Shown piece by piece: positions 17,924 through 30,353 of a stretch of 64,000 nt of DNA (positions within the stretch are counted from its first letter, which is position 1; each line of letters opens with the position of its first letter). The notes under the pieces are model-generated. The model had not been told where the DNA came from. It made no database searches and was given only the letters and a program-made list of their open reading frames with translations. Origin of the DNA: Winogradskyella vincentii (GTDB lineage Bacteria > Bacteroidota > Bacteroidia > Flavobacteriales > Flavobacteriaceae); NCBI RefSeq assembly GCF_020166345.1, contig NZ_JAIUJS010000003.1:186001-250000 (forward strand). The letters are read 5' to 3'. The translations under genes were made by a program, and so were the position numbers.

Positions 17924-19012
17924 CTATAAGTCTTTAGTGAGTTTTTTTACGACCTTATTCTCAGATAAGAATTCTTTTAAAATTACTTTAATTGCAGTAT
18001 AGGTTGGTACAGCCACAATCATACCAACAATGCCAAACAAAATGCCCGCAATTACAATTACCAAGAAAATCTCTAAAGGATGTGATTTTACACTTTTTGA
18101 AAATATAAACGGTTGGCTAAAGAAGTTATCTACTAACTGAGCGAAAATAAAACCAATCATTACATAAGTGGTTTTAGGTAAAATTACTTCACTGAAACTT
18201 TCACCAAGATTACTAGACATACTTAAAAGAAGCATAAGAAACCCACTTATTAATGGCCCAACATATGGAACAAGATTTAATAGTGCACATAAAAATGCAA
18301 TTACCACAGCATTATTAATTCCGAATATTAAAAGAACAATAGTATAAATTACGAACAGTATTAAAATCTGGAATATTAATCCAACAAAATACCTTGAGAG
18401 TAAGTCTTTAATGGTATTGAAGGAACGTCTTGTTTTGGCTTCATTACCACTTGGGATAAAAGTCATTATACCGTTTTCAAAAAGTTGACTATCCTTTAAA
18501 AAGAAAAATGTAATAAACAACACAGAGAATAAACCTATGCTAAAACTACCTAAACCGCTAACAAGATTATTTAGAAACTCTGGTATATAAGCGAAATCTA
18601 ATTTTGAAAGCAGACCAGAATCCTTGATCGATTGCTCAACATCAATGTTCTTAAACTCAAAATAACTAACAACTTGGTTGTATAGATTTTGAATATTGTT
18701 TTGCAATTGATCAATATCTAACAAAGCCAAGTTTTGGCCTTGTTCAGCTACTAGCGGTATAAATAGCCCTATTAATCCAACAAATAGGCCAACTAATAGA
18801 ACCATTGTCACAACCACAGCAAATGTGTTGTTAAATTTAAGCTTTCGCCTTAAAAAGAGTACAATCGGTCTACCAATAAGCGAAATAACAGCAGCAACTG
18901 CTATGTAAACAATTACTGATTGTATCTGATAAAGAAAATACAGAATTAACGCTACAGCCAATATTATCCCTACAGCTCTTAATATACCGTTTGCTACAAC
19001 TTTTGAATTCAT
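17924..19012 (-). CDS. AI-2E family transporter-like membrane protein
   Basis: This is a 362-aa integral inner-membrane protein of the PerM/TqsA (AI-2E transporter) family. Two or three hydrophobic helices at the N-terminus (about 10-85) are followed by a soluble amphipathic stretch and then about five more helices. The conserved segment ALLNLVPYVGPLISG is characteristic of the family. Members export small molecules or ions; substrates range from AI-2 to sodium, so the substrate here is not predictable. It lies in a minus-strand run with TrmH and the methyltransferase. Confidence 0.9.
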   Translation of the reverse strand: MNSKVVANGILRAVGIILAVALILYFLYQIQSVIVYIAVAAVISLIGRPIVLFLRRKLKFNNTFAVVVTMVLLVGLFVGLIGLFIPLVAEQGQNLALLDIDQLQNNIQNLYNQVVSYFEFKNIDVEQSIKDSGLLSKLDFAYIPEFLNNLVSGLGSFSIGLFSVLFITFFFLKDSQLFENGIMTFIPSGNEAKTRRSFNTIKDLLSRYFVGLIFQILILFVIYTIVLLIFGINNAVVIAFLCALLNLVPYVGPLISGFLMLLLSMSSNLGESFSEVILPKTTYVMIGFIFAQLVDNFFSQPFIFSKSVKSHPLEIFLVIVIAGILFGIVGMIVAVPTYTAIKVILKEFLSENKVVKKLTKDL

Positions 19013-19037
19013 GGTTTAAATATAGCTAAATTCTAAC

Positions 19038-19535
19038 TCAAGAATTAAATTGTTTGGTGATTTCGTATAGCGCAATACTTGTAGCAGTAACCACATTCAT
19101 ACTGCTATTGTTGCCATACATATCTATGTGGAATATATCATCACATTTCTTTAGGACACTTTCTGAAATCCCATAGTTTTCATTGCCAATAATTAAGGCC
19201 ATTGGTTTGTTTGAAGCTAAACTTAGAGTATGAATTGGTTGGCTATTTTCTGTTATTTCTAATGCAATTAAGTAATGAGAATTAAATTTATCAATAACAG
19301 ATTCGATTGATTCATAAACTTCAAAATCAACATATTTCTCTGTAGAACGAGAAGTTTTTGTCATTCGTTTGCCTAATGGAATATTGTCCCCACAGAAAAT
19401 AAGTTTTTCTATACCCATAGCATCAGCAATACGAAATAAACTCCCAATATTGGGTGCGTTGGATACATTCTCGCAGATTAAGGTAATAGGAAACTTAATC
19501 GGAACAAATTTGTTGGTATTGTGAGTGAGTTGCAA
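19038..19535 (-). CDS. TrmH/SpoU family RNA 2'-O-methyltransferase
   Basis: This is a 165-aa protein consisting of the SPOUT knot domain only. The three family motifs are visible: NVSNAPNIGSLFRIADAMG at the N-terminus, MALIIGNENYGIS in the middle and NNSSMNVVTATSIALYEI at the C-terminus. It should methylate the ribose 2'-O of a tRNA or rRNA nucleotide. It lacks the N-terminal substrate-binding extension of RlmB-like enzymes. It follows the DUF4159 gene by about 10 bases on the same strand. Confidence 0.9.
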   Translation of the reverse strand: MQLTHNTNKFVPIKFPITLICENVSNAPNIGSLFRIADAMGIEKLIFCGDNIPLGKRMTKTSRSTEKYVDFEVYESIESVIDKFNSHYLIALEITENSQPIHTLSLASNKPMALIIGNENYGISESVLKKCDDIFHIDMYGNNSSMNVVTATSIALYEITKQFNS

Positions 19536-19545
19536 GGATATTTAT

Positions 19546-20187
19546 TTAATTCTCAAATGCATATTTGATGATATTTGCTCCCATTCTTAGAGCTTTTTCC
19601 CTTACATTTTCAGGGTCATTATGAACCTCTTGGTCTTCCCATCCATCACCAAGATCACTTTCAAAAGTAAAAAGTAGAATAAGTCTACCCTCATGAAATA
19701 GACCCATTGCTTTTGGTGCCTTACCATCATGCTCATGAATTTTCGGTAACCCATTTGGAAACTCATAAGCTACATTAAAAATTGGATGGTTTGAAGGCAT
19801 TTCAATTAATTCCTTATTTGGAAATACTTTTTTAAGTTCCTTCGTAATATATGGTTCCATGCCATAATTGTCATCAATGTGAAGAAAACCTCCTGAGAGA
19901 AGATATTTCCGAAGATTATCGGCATCGTCTTCACTAAAAAAAACATTGCCATGACCTGTCATATGTAAAAATGGAAATTGATAAATATCTATGCTTCCAA
20001 CCTCGACAGTTTGAGTTCTTTCATTAATGTTGGTGTCAATATTATCATTGCAAAATTTAACCAAATTGGGTAGGGCAGTTGGGTTACTGTACCAATCGCC
20101 ACCTCCTTTATATTTTAAAACCGCAACTTCTTGTGCATGCACAAAAAAAACGGAAAATAATATCATTAAAAAAGTATAAGATTTCAT
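19546..20187 (-). CDS. Secreted DUF4159 domain protein
   Basis: This protein has 213 aa from the ATG at 20187; the longer frame would overlap rsmE. An N-terminal signal peptide ends at VHAQ. The mature protein is the DUF4159 domain, glutamine-amidotransferase-like in fold, with KYKGGGDWY near its start, a GHGNVFF segment and HIDDNYG. It is probably periplasmic. The biochemical role is unknown. It lies 2 bases after rsmE, suggesting cotranscription. Confidence 0.88.
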   Translation of the reverse strand: MKSYTFLMILFSVFFVHAQEVAVLKYKGGGDWYSNPTALPNLVKFCNDNIDTNINERTQTVEVGSIDIYQFPFLHMTGHGNVFFSEDDADNLRKYLLSGGFLHIDDNYGMEPYITKELKKVFPNKELIEMPSNHPIFNVAYEFPNGLPKIHEHDGKAPKAMGLFHEGRLILLFTFESDLGDGWEDQEVHNDPENVREKALRMGANIIKYAFEN

Positions 20188-20189
20188 AG

Positions 20190-20894
20190 TTATGAATTCA
20201 ACAAAGCAACAGTATGGCAAGCCACTATTGCTGCCGTTTCTGTTCTTAATCGTGTATCTCCCAAAGTTACAGGAATATACTCATGTTGCAATGCCATTTG
20301 AATTTCTTTAACACTAAAATCTCCTTCTGGTCCTATTAATATCAAGCAATCTTTTCCGGTTTCGACACAATTTTTTAGATCGGTTTTCTTTGTGTCTTCA
20401 CAATGTGCTATGAACATTTGCTCTGAACTATTATTCTTAATAAAGTCTTGAAACTTAATTGGCGCATTTAAAACTGGTAAATATTGCTGAAGCGATTGCT
20501 TCATTGCAGATTGTAATATCTTTTTAAAACGCTCAGTCTTAATTACCTTTCGTTCACTTTGATCACAAATGATAGGTGTTATTGTATCCACACCAATTTC
20601 TGTGGCCTTTTCCAAAAACCACTCATAACGGTCATTCATTTTGGTAGGTGCCACTCCTAAATGAACTGAAAAACTCCTTTTTTCTTTAAAGCTTTTAGAA
20701 ATAATTTCTACTGTACAACTTTTGTTATTGCTTTCTGTTAATTGGGCTTCAAACAACCAGCCTTTTCCATTTGTTATAAACAATGTGTCACCTTCTTTTT
20801 TACGTAGCACTTTTACAATGTGCCTGCTCTCATCTTTGTCAAAGTTGAAAAAAGCATCACTTTCGGCAATATTAGAATTATAAAAAAGTTGCAT
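20190..20894 (-). CDS. rsmE: 16S rRNA m3U1498 methyltransferase
   Basis: This is a 234-aa SPOUT methyltransferase that modifies N3 of U1498 in 16S rRNA in the decoding region. The N-terminal PUA-like domain (about 1-70) contains HIVKVLRKKEGD. The C-terminal knot has LILIGPEGDFSVKE and LGDTRLRTETAAIVA, which are diagnostic. It is the second gene of a run PPIase-rsmE-DUF4159-trmH. Confidence 0.95.
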   Translation of the reverse strand: MQLFYNSNIAESDAFFNFDKDESRHIVKVLRKKEGDTLFITNGKGWLFEAQLTESNNKSCTVEIISKSFKEKRSFSVHLGVAPTKMNDRYEWFLEKATEIGVDTITPIICDQSERKVIKTERFKKILQSAMKQSLQQYLPVLNAPIKFQDFIKNNSSEQMFIAHCEDTKKTDLKNCVETGKDCLILIGPEGDFSVKEIQMALQHEYIPVTLGDTRLRTETAAIVACHTVALLNS

Positions 20895-20896
20895 TA

Positions 20897-21520
20897 TTAC
20901 TTAGTTTCAGAAAATCTTAAAACAGTTATCTCTTCAATTTTTTTTGTGTCGTGAGTTTTTAATATCACATAGTACCAATTCCTGTCATTTATATCTAATG
21001 TAAAAATATCCTCAGTGCTATGCGATTTCACTGCATTTTCAAAATCTGGATGCATTTTACCATCTTCAAACCAACCCAAATCACCACCTCTATCAGCATT
21101 AAGATCCATGGAGTACATTTTAGCCAAGTCCTTAAATTTATGTCCTTTTTTATACAATGCAACAATTTTGGTACGCTTGCTATTGATTTCAGAAGGAGTC
21201 ATTTTTTTACCATCAAAGAATATATAACTCACTCTGTTATGAGAAATTTTTTCCTTGTCTAATATTTTATAGTAGGTGTTATTATATTCTGACTTAACAA
21301 CTTTCTTACCACCCTTTGAAAGTTTAAATAAATCATCTGCCAATTGGGTTTTATGTTTCTCTTTATTGAAAACGATAATTTTACCCTTAACATCTTTATT
21401 TGATTTAATAAATGTTTTAGCATCCTCTTTGGATAGAATGGAATCTAATTCTACACCAAAATTTTCTTGACTACCACATATAAGTGGTAAAATAAAAAGG
21501 ACAATTAAAAGCTGTTTCAT
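20897..21520 (-). CDS. Exported parvulin-type peptidyl-prolyl isomerase
   Basis: This is a 207-aa protein with an N-terminal hydrophobic signal. A Cys at residue 15 (LPLICG) could be lipidated, though the lipobox is imperfect. The C-terminal half is a parvulin/rotamase domain containing the diagnostic GGDLGWFEDGKM, followed by HPDFENAV. It is expected to act in the periplasm on proline bonds during folding of exported proteins. It sits 2 bases upstream of rsmE on the same strand. Confidence 0.85.
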   Translation of the reverse strand: MKQLLIVLFILPLICGSQENFGVELDSILSKEDAKTFIKSNKDVKGKIIVFNKEKHKTQLADDLFKLSKGGKKVVKSEYNNTYYKILDKEKISHNRVSYIFFDGKKMTPSEINSKRTKIVALYKKGHKFKDLAKMYSMDLNADRGGDLGWFEDGKMHPDFENAVKSHSTEDIFTLDINDRNWYYVILKTHDTKKIEEITVLRFSETK

Positions 21521-21614
21521 TATTGATTTGAGATTGATTTAAGCACAAAGCAACTAAAATTTAACATTAGTTTGAAGGAATCTAGTAAGGCTTATCAACA
21601 GATGTTTTAACAAT

Positions 21615-22637
21615 TCAAATTTTCAGTCTTGCAGTCGCCATAACATCAAAATCTGAGAAGTCTTTTTCTAAATATTTTAAATAACCAACAATAGCAATCA
21701 TAGCTGCATTATCTGTAGTATATTCAAATTTTGGGATATATGTAGTCCAACCAAATTTATGCTCTGCATCCTCTAATGCTTTTCTTATGCCTGAGTTAGC
21801 AGAAACGCCACCACCAATAGCTATATGCTTGATGCCAGTTTGTTTTACGGCCAATTTTAATTTATCCATTAGAATTCCAATAATGGTATACTGTATAGAA
21901 GCACAGATGTCATTCAGGTTGTCCTTCACAAAATTTGGATTTGCTTTAGTTTCTCGCTGAACGAAATAAAGAATGGCGGTTTTTAAACCTGAAAAACTAA
22001 AATTTAAACCATCGACTTTTGGCTTAGTAAATCTAAATGCTTTTGGATTGCCTAATTGCGCAAGTTTGTCAATTTCTGGTCCTGCAGGATAACCCAAACC
22101 TAGGACTTTGCCACTTTTGTCATAGGCTTCTCCAACGGCATCATCAATAGTTTCTCCTAAGACTTCCATTTCAAAATAATTAGACACTTTAACTATTTGG
22201 GTATGACCTCCTGAAATCGTCATGGCCAGGAATGGAAAAGGTAGTTTTTTGTGGTTTTCTTCACTAATAAAATGAGCAAGAATATGAGCTTGCATGTGGT
22301 TAACATCAATCAAAGGAATATTGAGACCAAAAGCAAGAGATTTTGCAAAGGAGGTACCAACGAGTAATGATCCCATTAAACCAGGACCTCTTGTAAATGC
22401 TATTGCACTAAGTTGTTTTTTAGAAATACCGGCTTTTTCTATAGCTTGGTGCACAACTGGTACAATATTTTGTTGGTGAGCTCTTGATGCTAATTCGGGT
22501 ACTACACCACCATATTCCGCATGTATTTTTTGGTCCGCAACAACATTGCTTAAAATCTTATCGTTACATAGTATAGCTGCTGAAGTATCATCGCATGAAG
22601 ACTCTATACCAAGGATATAAATATTTTCGTTTTTCAT
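21615..22637 (-). CDS. tsaD: tRNA N6-adenosine threonylcarbamoyltransferase
   Basis: TsaD (340 aa from the ATG at 22637) transfers the threonylcarbamoyl group to A37 of ANN-decoding tRNAs, together with TsaB and TsaE encoded elsewhere. The N-terminus ILGIESSCDDTSAA and the metal-binding HMQAHILAHF are typical. Later motifs MTISGGHTQIV, GEAYDKSGK and IGGGVSANSG complete the ASKHA fold. The longer frame with MCLISA is not needed. It is divergent from the TamB-like gene. Confidence 0.97.
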   Translation of the reverse strand: MKNENIYILGIESSCDDTSAAILCNDKILSNVVADQKIHAEYGGVVPELASRAHQQNIVPVVHQAIEKAGISKKQLSAIAFTRGPGLMGSLLVGTSFAKSLAFGLNIPLIDVNHMQAHILAHFISEENHKKLPFPFLAMTISGGHTQIVKVSNYFEMEVLGETIDDAVGEAYDKSGKVLGLGYPAGPEIDKLAQLGNPKAFRFTKPKVDGLNFSFSGLKTAILYFVQRETKANPNFVKDNLNDICASIQYTIIGILMDKLKLAVKQTGIKHIAIGGGVSANSGIRKALEDAEHKFGWTTYIPKFEYTTDNAAMIAIVGYLKYLEKDFSDFDVMATARLKI

Positions 22638-22766
22638 AGCGGATATTAGGCACAATAATTGTTAATTTTACCGATATAGTCTAGATCCATACTTTGTAAC
22701 GTATTGTATAGACAAAGGTAGTGAAGATTTCATTCATAAATAAGCATAAATTCTATCAAAAGGGTA

Positions 22767-25700
22767 TTGAAAATATTGGGAAAAATTGCAGGTATAATTC
22801 TGCTGATTTTCCTTATTATATTCTTAATTCTGGCAATTCCTGCAGTACAAACCAAACTAGGTAAATATGCTACTACACGGTTAAATGACGATTTTAATAC
22901 AGATATAAATATTGGCAAGGTAGGTCTTCAGTTAAACGGCGATGTTGAGCTTAAAGAAATTCTAATTAGGGATTATAAAAAAGATACACTCATAAGCATT
23001 GGTGAACTCAATACCTCAATTATAAGTTTTAGAAATCTGTATAACAGCAAATTGAATTTTGGAGATATAGACATTCAGGATTTATTCTTTAACCTAAAAA
23101 CTTATGAAGGAGAAGAAGATACCAATTTAGATATTTTTGTAGCCAGGTTCGATGATGACAATCCTAGGGTTGGACCAAGTAAATTTCTTTTCTCTTCAAG
23201 TGATGTTTCAATTGAGAATGGCATCTTTAAACTTTCAAACGAAAATCTTGATGACCCTGAAGTTTTTGTGTTTAGCGACCTAAATGCTAATACAACCAAT
23301 TTTTTAATCAATGGACCAGACGTAAGCTCTCGTATCAATAAATTTAGTTTTACCGACAGCAGAGGTATTAAGGTTGAAGATCTCATGGCAAATTTTGAAT
23401 ACACAAGGAGCCATATGATTTTCGATGATTTAAACATTAAGACTGAAGCATCGGAGCTTAAAGGAGATCTCAGATTTGATTACAAAAGAGAAGATTTAAA
23501 ATACTTTACTGATAAGGTGAACGTATTAGCTAGCTTTAAAGATTCTGAAGTTTCCTTAACCGAATTAAATGTGTTTTTCGATGAATTTGGGGTTAATCAA
23601 AAAGCAAATCTTAATGCTGACTTAAAAGGCACACTAAATAATTTAGAAGCTACAAATCTAAATATTAGTACAACTCGAAACACGAAAATTATTGGTGATA
23701 TTACTTTTCAAAATCTGTTCAATAGTGAACCTAACACATTTGCCTTAAATGGGAAATTTCAAAATTTAGCATCAAACTATAATGATCTTACTGCGTTATT
23801 GCCGAGAATATTGGGTAATTCTATACCGACGGTTTTTTCAAGTGTCGGTAATTTTAGAATAAGTGGTAGTTCTTACATAACAGAAACTTCAGTAGACGCA
23901 AAAATTAAGATTAATACAGATTTAGGTTTAATTGATTCAGACCTAGAACTTACAAATATTGATGATATTGATGATGCAAGTTATATAGGCAATGTGGTAT
24001 TTGACGAATTTGATATTGGTGTATTGATTAATGACCCATTATTTAAAAACATTTCGGCCAATTTAGATTTAGACGGTAAAGGATTTAGAATTGACAATCT
24101 TAGAACAGATGTAAAAGGAGATGTATACAGTTTAAATTATAATGACTATGATTATAAAAATATAACTGTTGAAGGTGACTTGGGTAATAAGGTATTTAAT
24201 GGAATACTCAAGGCAAATGACCCAAATCTTCTATTAGATTTTAATGGATTAGCAGATTTTTCTGGAGAAATAAAGAATTTTGATTTTAATGCTAATGTCG
24301 GTTATGCCAATTTAAAGACCTTGAATTTTGTAACCAGAGATAACCTTTCAGAATTTAGAGGAAAGGTAAGAATGACTGCGCTTGGCTCTAGTTATGATAA
24401 TGCCACAGGAGCTATAAATATTAAAAATACAACCTATAAGAATCAAGATGGTAACTATCGCTTTGAAGATTTTGATATAGTTTCCTCTTTTGACGATGAT
24501 AAAAGAACGTTAACAGTTAACTCACCAGATATTGTCAGTGGTACAATTACTGGCAAGTATAGAATAAGGGATATTCTTAAGTTAGTTGAAAATTCGTTAG
24601 GTAGTATATATACCAATTATATACCTAATGAAGTAGAGGCAGGTCAGTATCTCAATTTTAAATTCAATATATACTCAAAAATAGCGGCTGTCTTTTACAA
24701 GGATTTATATTTAGGTAAAAACACGTTTATTGAAGGAAAGATTGAATCTGATGAAAAAGGGTTTGACTTAACATTTAATTCACCAGAGATTAAGTTTCAA
24801 AAGTATTTTGCAAATGACATTTTGCTTACGGTAGATAATAGTAACCCTATTTACAATACTTACATTGAGATAGATAGTCTAAGTGCAGGAATTTATAATG
24901 CTTCTGATTTTACTTTAATTAATGTAACAAAACGCGACACTTTATTGATTAAAACTGAATTTAAAGGAGGTACAAATAACAGAGACAATTTTGACCTCAA
25001 TTTGTTTTATACAATTGATGATGCGAATAAATCAGTAGTTGGGTTTAGAAAATCTGATATCCTTTTTAAGGATTTTGAATGGGAGGTTAATTCTGATAAG
25101 GATACTTTAAACAAAATTAGATTTGATAGAGATTTTAAGAACTTTGATATTTTCCCACTAAGGATTAACCAAGGAAGAGAAGAAATGGTGGTTGCTGGCT
25201 CACTAAATGAAGGTGGTAACAAAAAATTAGGAGTGGATTTCAACAATGTTGAACTCGTTAAAATTACACCAAGCATTGATAGTTTAGCACTTCAAGGAGT
25301 GGTAAATGGTAAAATTGATATTGAACAAAATAACGGGATCTACTTACCCAAATCAGACCTTGAGGTCAGTAACCTATTTGTTAATGATTATGATTTAGGG
25401 AACTTAACTGCAAAAATTCAAGGGAATAACTCAATAACCAATTATGAAGTAGATATCGCCTTAGTTAATGATAATTTAAAATCATTCGGTGCGATTGGTG
25501 AAATAGATGTTGCCAAATCTAATCCGAGTATAAATTTAGATGTTGATTTTGATGAATTTTTATTAGATCCTCTAAACCCATTAGGTGAAGGGGTAATCAG
25601 TAATATAAGAGGATTAGTGTCTGGCAGTGCCAAAGTTACAGGAAACTTGAACAAACCAAGTATAGATGGTGAATTATTACTTGACAGGGCAGGTTTATCC

Positions 25701-27203
25701 ATACCATATTTAAATGTAGATTATGGTTTTGATTTTGATTCTAAAGTAACGTTACAAGAACAGCAGTTTATTTTTAATAACGTTGCTATGACAGATTCTA
25801 AGTTTTTCTCTCAAGGCTATTTAAACGGATTTATTGAGCATAATAACTTCTCGGATTGGGAATTAGGATTAGAACTAAATACCGATAGATTACTTGTTTT
25901 AAACACAGTAGAGGAGGAGGAATCCTTATATTATGGTGATGGTTTTGTTACAGGTGAGGCAACTATTAAAGGTCCAACGGACCAACTCGTTATTAAAGTA
26001 GTTGGGAGCACAGCAAAAGGAACAGTCTTTAATATACCGCTTAATGATTCCGAAAGTTTTGGAGACAACACTTTCATTCATTTTTTAACACCTGAAGAAA
26101 AGCAAGCAAGGATAAATGGTGAAGTAATTGAACAAATTGAAATAAAAGGTTTGGAATTAGATTTTGATTTAGATGTTAATCAAAATGCAACTATTGAAAT
26201 TGTAATTGACAAAGAGGCTGGAAGTACAATAAAAGGAAGTGGAAAAGGTGGATTACAATTTCTAATAAATACTAATGGCACCTTTAATATGTGGGGTGAT
26301 TTTTCAGTTTTTGAAGGGGTCTATAATTTTAAATATGGTGGTTTTGTAGAAAAGAAATTTGAAGTTGAACAAGGTGGAAGTATTGCATGGGAAGGTGATC
26401 CTATGGGTGCTGAAATAAACTTAAAAGCCATTTATAAAACAACCGCTAATCCATCAGTTCTTCTAGATAATCCGGTAACACAGAGAATACCTGTTGAGGT
26501 AGATATTTATCTTACAGGTGATTTAGAACAGCCACAACCAGATTTTGATTTAAGATTTCCTAATGTATCGTCAACAGTAAAATCTGAGCTGGATTATAGG
26601 TTGTCGTCAAAAGATGAAAGGAACAATCAAGCCTTAACACTTTTAGGTACAGGTAGTTTTTCTAATGGTATAAGAGGAGTGAACTTCACAGGTACAATAT
26701 CAGAGAGATTATCTGGGATAGTAAATAATATTATTAGCAGTGATAATGACAATCTCAATGTTGGTATTGATGTAGAGTTGGGAGAAAACACGCCAGAATT
26801 ACAAACAGACAATAGATTTGGGCTTACCCTTCAAACTCAAATCAGCGATAAAATTTTGGTAAATGGTAAGTTGGGTGTACCGTTTGGTAGTGCGCAACAA
26901 ACCACAATAACTGGTGATGTGCAAATAGATTGGTTGTTAAATGAAGACGGTACGTTTAGAGCAAAAGTATTTAATAGGGAAAACACCATAAGAAATTTTG
27001 GCGAAGAAATTGGTTACACTCAAGGAATTGGTCTTTCATATAATGTAGAGTTTGATACTTTCAAAGAACTCATTCAAATTATTTTTTCTGGTAAAAACAG
27101 GAAAGATAAAAAGGTTAAAGCTACGGAGGAAATAAATGAAAAAACGGATGACGATTTCATGCCTGAATATATGTCTATGAAGAAGAAAAAGACGAAATCA
27201 TAG
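22767..27203 (+). CDS. TamB-like translocation and assembly module protein
   Basis: This is a 1478-aa protein with one N-terminal membrane anchor (about 5-28) and a very long beta-rich periplasmic body. The C-terminal about 400 residues form the TamB (DUF490) domain, recognisable in NGTFNMWGDFSVFEGVYNF and the later porin-like repeats. It probably bridges the inner and outer membranes for outer-membrane protein assembly or lipid transport. The start is a TTG at 22767; no ATG is available in frame before the hydrophobic segment, and an in-frame stop lies at 22737. The divergent location next to tsaD is common in Flavobacteriaceae. Confidence 0.9.
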   Translation: MKILGKIAGIILLIFLIIFLILAIPAVQTKLGKYATTRLNDDFNTDINIGKVGLQLNGDVELKEILIRDYKKDTLISIGELNTSIISFRNLYNSKLNFGDIDIQDLFFNLKTYEGEEDTNLDIFVARFDDDNPRVGPSKFLFSSSDVSIENGIFKLSNENLDDPEVFVFSDLNANTTNFLINGPDVSSRINKFSFTDSRGIKVEDLMANFEYTRSHMIFDDLNIKTEASELKGDLRFDYKREDLKYFTDKVNVLASFKDSEVSLTELNVFFDEFGVNQKANLNADLKGTLNNLEATNLNISTTRNTKIIGDITFQNLFNSEPNTFALNGKFQNLASNYNDLTALLPRILGNSIPTVFSSVGNFRISGSSYITETSVDAKIKINTDLGLIDSDLELTNIDDIDDASYIGNVVFDEFDIGVLINDPLFKNISANLDLDGKGFRIDNLRTDVKGDVYSLNYNDYDYKNITVEGDLGNKVFNGILKANDPNLLLDFNGLADFSGEIKNFDFNANVGYANLKTLNFVTRDNLSEFRGKVRMTALGSSYDNATGAINIKNTTYKNQDGNYRFEDFDIVSSFDDDKRTLTVNSPDIVSGTITGKYRIRDILKLVENSLGSIYTNYIPNEVEAGQYLNFKFNIYSKIAAVFYKDLYLGKNTFIEGKIESDEKGFDLTFNSPEIKFQKYFANDILLTVDNSNPIYNTYIEIDSLSAGIYNASDFTLINVTKRDTLLIKTEFKGGTNNRDNFDLNLFYTIDDANKSVVGFRKSDILFKDFEWEVNSDKDTLNKIRFDRDFKNFDIFPLRINQGREEMVVAGSLNEGGNKKLGVDFNNVELVKITPSIDSLALQGVVNGKIDIEQNNGIYLPKSDLEVSNLFVNDYDLGNLTAKIQGNNSITNYEVDIALVNDNLKSFGAIGEIDVAKSNPSINLDVDFDEFLLDPLNPLGEGVISNIRGLVSGSAKVTGNLNKPSIDGELLLDRAGLSIPYLNVDYGFDFDSKVTLQEQQFIFNNVAMTDSKFFSQGYLNGFIEHNNFSDWELGLELNTDRLLVLNTVEEEESLYYGDGFVTGEATIKGPTDQLVIKVVGSTAKGTVFNIPLNDSESFGDNTFIHFLTPEEKQARINGEVIEQIEIKGLELDFDLDVNQNATIEIVIDKEAGSTIKGSGKGGLQFLINTNGTFNMWGDFSVFEGVYNFKYGGFVEKKFEVEQGGSIAWEGDPMGAEINLKAIYKTTANPSVLLDNPVTQRIPVEVDIYLTGDLEQPQPDFDLRFPNVSSTVKSELDYRLSSKDERNNQALTLLGTGSFSNGIRGVNFTGTISERLSGIVNNIISSDNDNLNVGIDVELGENTPELQTDNRFGLTLQTQISDKILVNGKLGVPFGSAQQTTITGDVQIDWLLNEDGTFRAKVFNRENTIRNFGEEIGYTQGIGLSYNVEFDTFKELIQIIFSGKNRKDKKVKATEEINEKTDDDFMPEYMSMKKKKTKS

Positions 27204-27248
27204 ACTAGAATCCTTTCAATTTTTACATTTTATTAAAATACTTATCAA

Positions 27249-27287
27249 CGAAAACGTTTGAATTGTTTTCGCACTTCTTTTTTTATG
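27249..27287 (+). terminator. Probable intrinsic terminator after the TamB-like gene
   Basis: The stem CGAAAAC (27249-27255) pairs with GTTTTCG (27265-27271), followed after a few bases by a T run. It lies 46 bases after the stop codon. Confidence 0.5.
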
Positions 27288-27345
27288 ATAATAGTCACTT
27301 TATTGTATAGATTGTTTAGTAATTTTACTGGAAATAAATTATAAA

Positions 27346-29366
<2,021 letters not shown>

Positions 29367-29383
29367 CAAATTAGTATTAATTC

Positions 29384-29428
29384 AAAAATTCCGTAGGTCG
29401 TTGAATTAAGTTCTCCTGCGGAATTTTT
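29384..29428 (+). terminator. Terminator between gapA and the kinase gene
   Basis: The 13-bp arms AAAATTCCGTAGG and CCTGCGGAATTTT (one G-U pair) flank a 17-base loop and end in a T run. The hairpin lies between gapA and the next gene and may end or attenuate the transcript. Confidence 0.75.
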
Positions 29429-29441
29429 AAGTTTTGGCTTT

Positions 29442-30305
29442 ATGATATTAATTACAGATGGTGGTTCCACAAAATGCGACTGGATTGTTATTGACAACAC
29501 AGGTAAAAGATTAGCTGAAAAAATAAGAACTAAAGGGTTAAATCCAGCCATTCTAAGTGAGAAGAAAGTAACCAAAATCATTAATAAGAGTGAAGAATTA
29601 ATGGCTCTTAAGGATGATGTAACGCATGTCTTCTTTTATGGTGCTGGTTGTGGAACTGAAAAGCCTAGACTCATGTTAACGCATGTTTTAAAGTTAATTT
29701 TCTTAAAGGCTCATGTTGAGGTAAAAGAAGATACTATGGCAGCAGTAAGGGCGACCATAAGTTCTAATGATGAAAAAGCAGTAGTTTGCATCATGGGAAC
29801 TGGTTCAAACTGTAGTTATTTTGATGGTGTTAATCTTCATCAAAGAGTATTAAGTTTGGGATATACGTTAATGGATGATGCAAGTGGTAACTATTATGGT
29901 AAAGAATTAATTAGAGATTACTACTTTAATAAAATGCCTGAAACCATAAAACTTGCATTTGAACATAAATATGAATTAGAAGCCGATCACATTAAATACA
30001 ATCTTTATAAACAGCCAAATCCTAATGCATATCTAGCGAATTTTGCGGAATTTATGTTTTTAAATAAAGATTCCGATTATATAAAGGATCTTATTAAAAA
30101 AGGGTTTAGAAAATTTAGTGAAAATATGATTCTTCAATTTAGGGAAGAATTAAACAGTGGTGTACCAGTTCATTTTGCAGGATCTATTGCATTTTTTGCT
30201 CAAGAAGAAATCCATGAAGTAGCAAAGGAATATGGATTCAAGGTTGGTAATTTTGTTCGTAGGCCAATTGACGGTCTTGTAGATTACCACGTTAGGAACT
30301 TTTAA
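29442..30305 (+). CDS. N-acetylglucosamine kinase-like BadF/BadG family ATPase
   Basis: This is a 287-aa sugar kinase-like ASKHA protein. The N-terminal phosphate-binding loop is LITDGGSTKCDW, a second motif is CIMGTGSNCSYFDG, and LMDDASGNYYGKEL follows. BadF-type kinases of this form phosphorylate N-acetylglucosamine. Its position behind pfkA-gapA, typical in Flavobacteriaceae, supports amino sugar entry into central metabolism. The substrate is inferred from family and context. Confidence 0.85.
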   Translation: MILITDGGSTKCDWIVIDNTGKRLAEKIRTKGLNPAILSEKKVTKIINKSEELMALKDDVTHVFFYGAGCGTEKPRLMLTHVLKLIFLKAHVEVKEDTMAAVRATISSNDEKAVVCIMGTGSNCSYFDGVNLHQRVLSLGYTLMDDASGNYYGKELIRDYYFNKMPETIKLAFEHKYELEADHIKYNLYKQPNPNAYLANFAEFMFLNKDSDYIKDLIKKGFRKFSENMILQFREELNSGVPVHFAGSIAFFAQEEIHEVAKEYGFKVGNFVRRPIDGLVDYHVRNF

Positions 30306-30353
30306 TCTTTGATAATATTTTTAATAATCTGTTGATAAAACTCAAAAATGCTA

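Noticed and set aside
21592-21600. TTATCAACA, resembling a DnaA box, also near 30330 and 39537
   Set aside because: A few such 9-mers are expected by chance in AT-rich DNA of this size. They are scattered, not clustered, and no dnaA or origin genes are present.
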